This document shows positions 41,200 to 41,332 of a stretch of DNA of 41,332 bases, in pieces. Both the position numbers and the translations under genes were made by a program. The stretch comes from Pseudomonas sp. ok272 (GTDB lineage Bacteria; Pseudomonadota; Gammaproteobacteria; Pseudomonadales; Pseudomonadaceae): NCBI RefSeq assembly GCF_900109995.1, contig NZ_FOCB01000013.1, positions 132,450 through 173,781 of the forward strand. Reading direction: 5' to 3'. The notes beneath the pieces are model-generated. The model worked only from the letters and a program-made list of their open reading frames with translations. It did no database searches and had not been told where the DNA came from. Position 1 is the first letter of the stretch; each line of letters begins with the position of its first letter.

Positions 41200-41332
41200 G
41201 AACTGAAGAGTTTGATCATGGCTCAGATTGAACGCTGGCGGCAGGCCTAACACATGCAAGTCGAGCGGTAGAGAGAAGCTTGCTTCTCTTGAGAGCGGCG
41301 GACGGGTGAGTAATACCTAGGAATCTGCCTGG
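41200..41332 (+). rRNA. 16S ribosomal RNA (5' part)
   Basis: GAACTGAAGAGTTTGATCATG, GGCTCAGATTGAACGCTGGC and the variable V1 loop GAGAGAAGCTTGCTTCTC are of Pseudomonas type. The mature start is placed by alignment with the usual 5' end. The gene continues beyond the window. Confidence 0.97.

Overview
The window is GC-rich chromosomal DNA from a Pseudomonas, most likely of the P. fluorescens group. The evidence is the first 133 bases of a 16S rRNA gene at the right end with Pseudomonas-type sequence, many REP-type palindromes of the GTGGGAGCGNGCTTGCTCGCGAA kind, and a protein set typical of that group (Pot-type ABC importer, ArgD, exported methionine sulfoxide reductases, TonB-dependent siderophore receptor).

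Layout. 1-2.6 kb: a repeat fragment, a small I78-type inhibitor gene and an unknown protein. 1.5-7.2 kb: a nitronate monooxygenase and FAD/NAD(P)-binding protein operon, a divergent LysR regulator and a membrane protein. 7.2-7.8 kb: repeats only. 7.8-16.8 kb: a four-gene polyamine-type ABC importer, a LysR regulator and a translationally coupled operon of amidohydrolase, CobW-type GTPase and class II aldolase. Together these look like one uptake-and-catabolism locus for an unidentified compound, with a metallochaperone for its metalloenzymes. 16.8-20.6 kb: a two-component system divergent from exported MsrB and MsrA, a likely envelope repair unit.

20.6-25.6 kb is the most accessory-looking part. 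It holds a 58-bp MITE-like insertion inside a REP pair, paired 18-bp dyads (one set forming a perfect 46-bp palindrome), and an overlapping gene pair coding for a SatD-like protein, with class III nucleotide-cyclase-like motifs and a C-terminal HTH, and a DUF3307-like membrane protein. LysR/argD follow, then a YefM-YoeB toxin-antitoxin module that lies between the two ends of a broken VOC (glyoxalase-like) gene.

25.6-35 kb: a PhoD-like phosphatase, a DUF1254/DUF1214 exported protein, small unknown proteins, a second OmpR/EnvZ-type system, a truncated serine hydrolase and a large exported unknown. 35-36.8 kb is less GC-rich and holds a lipoprotein plus a tandem pair of almost identical secreted proteins. 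36.9-40.1 kb: a Tat-type beta-carbonic anhydrase and a TonB-dependent receptor under a Fur-box-like site. 40.1-41.33 kb: a stretch with no recognisable gene, then the rRNA operon promoter, boxA leader and the start of 16S rRNA.

All assignments rest on reading motifs by eye; no database search was run.
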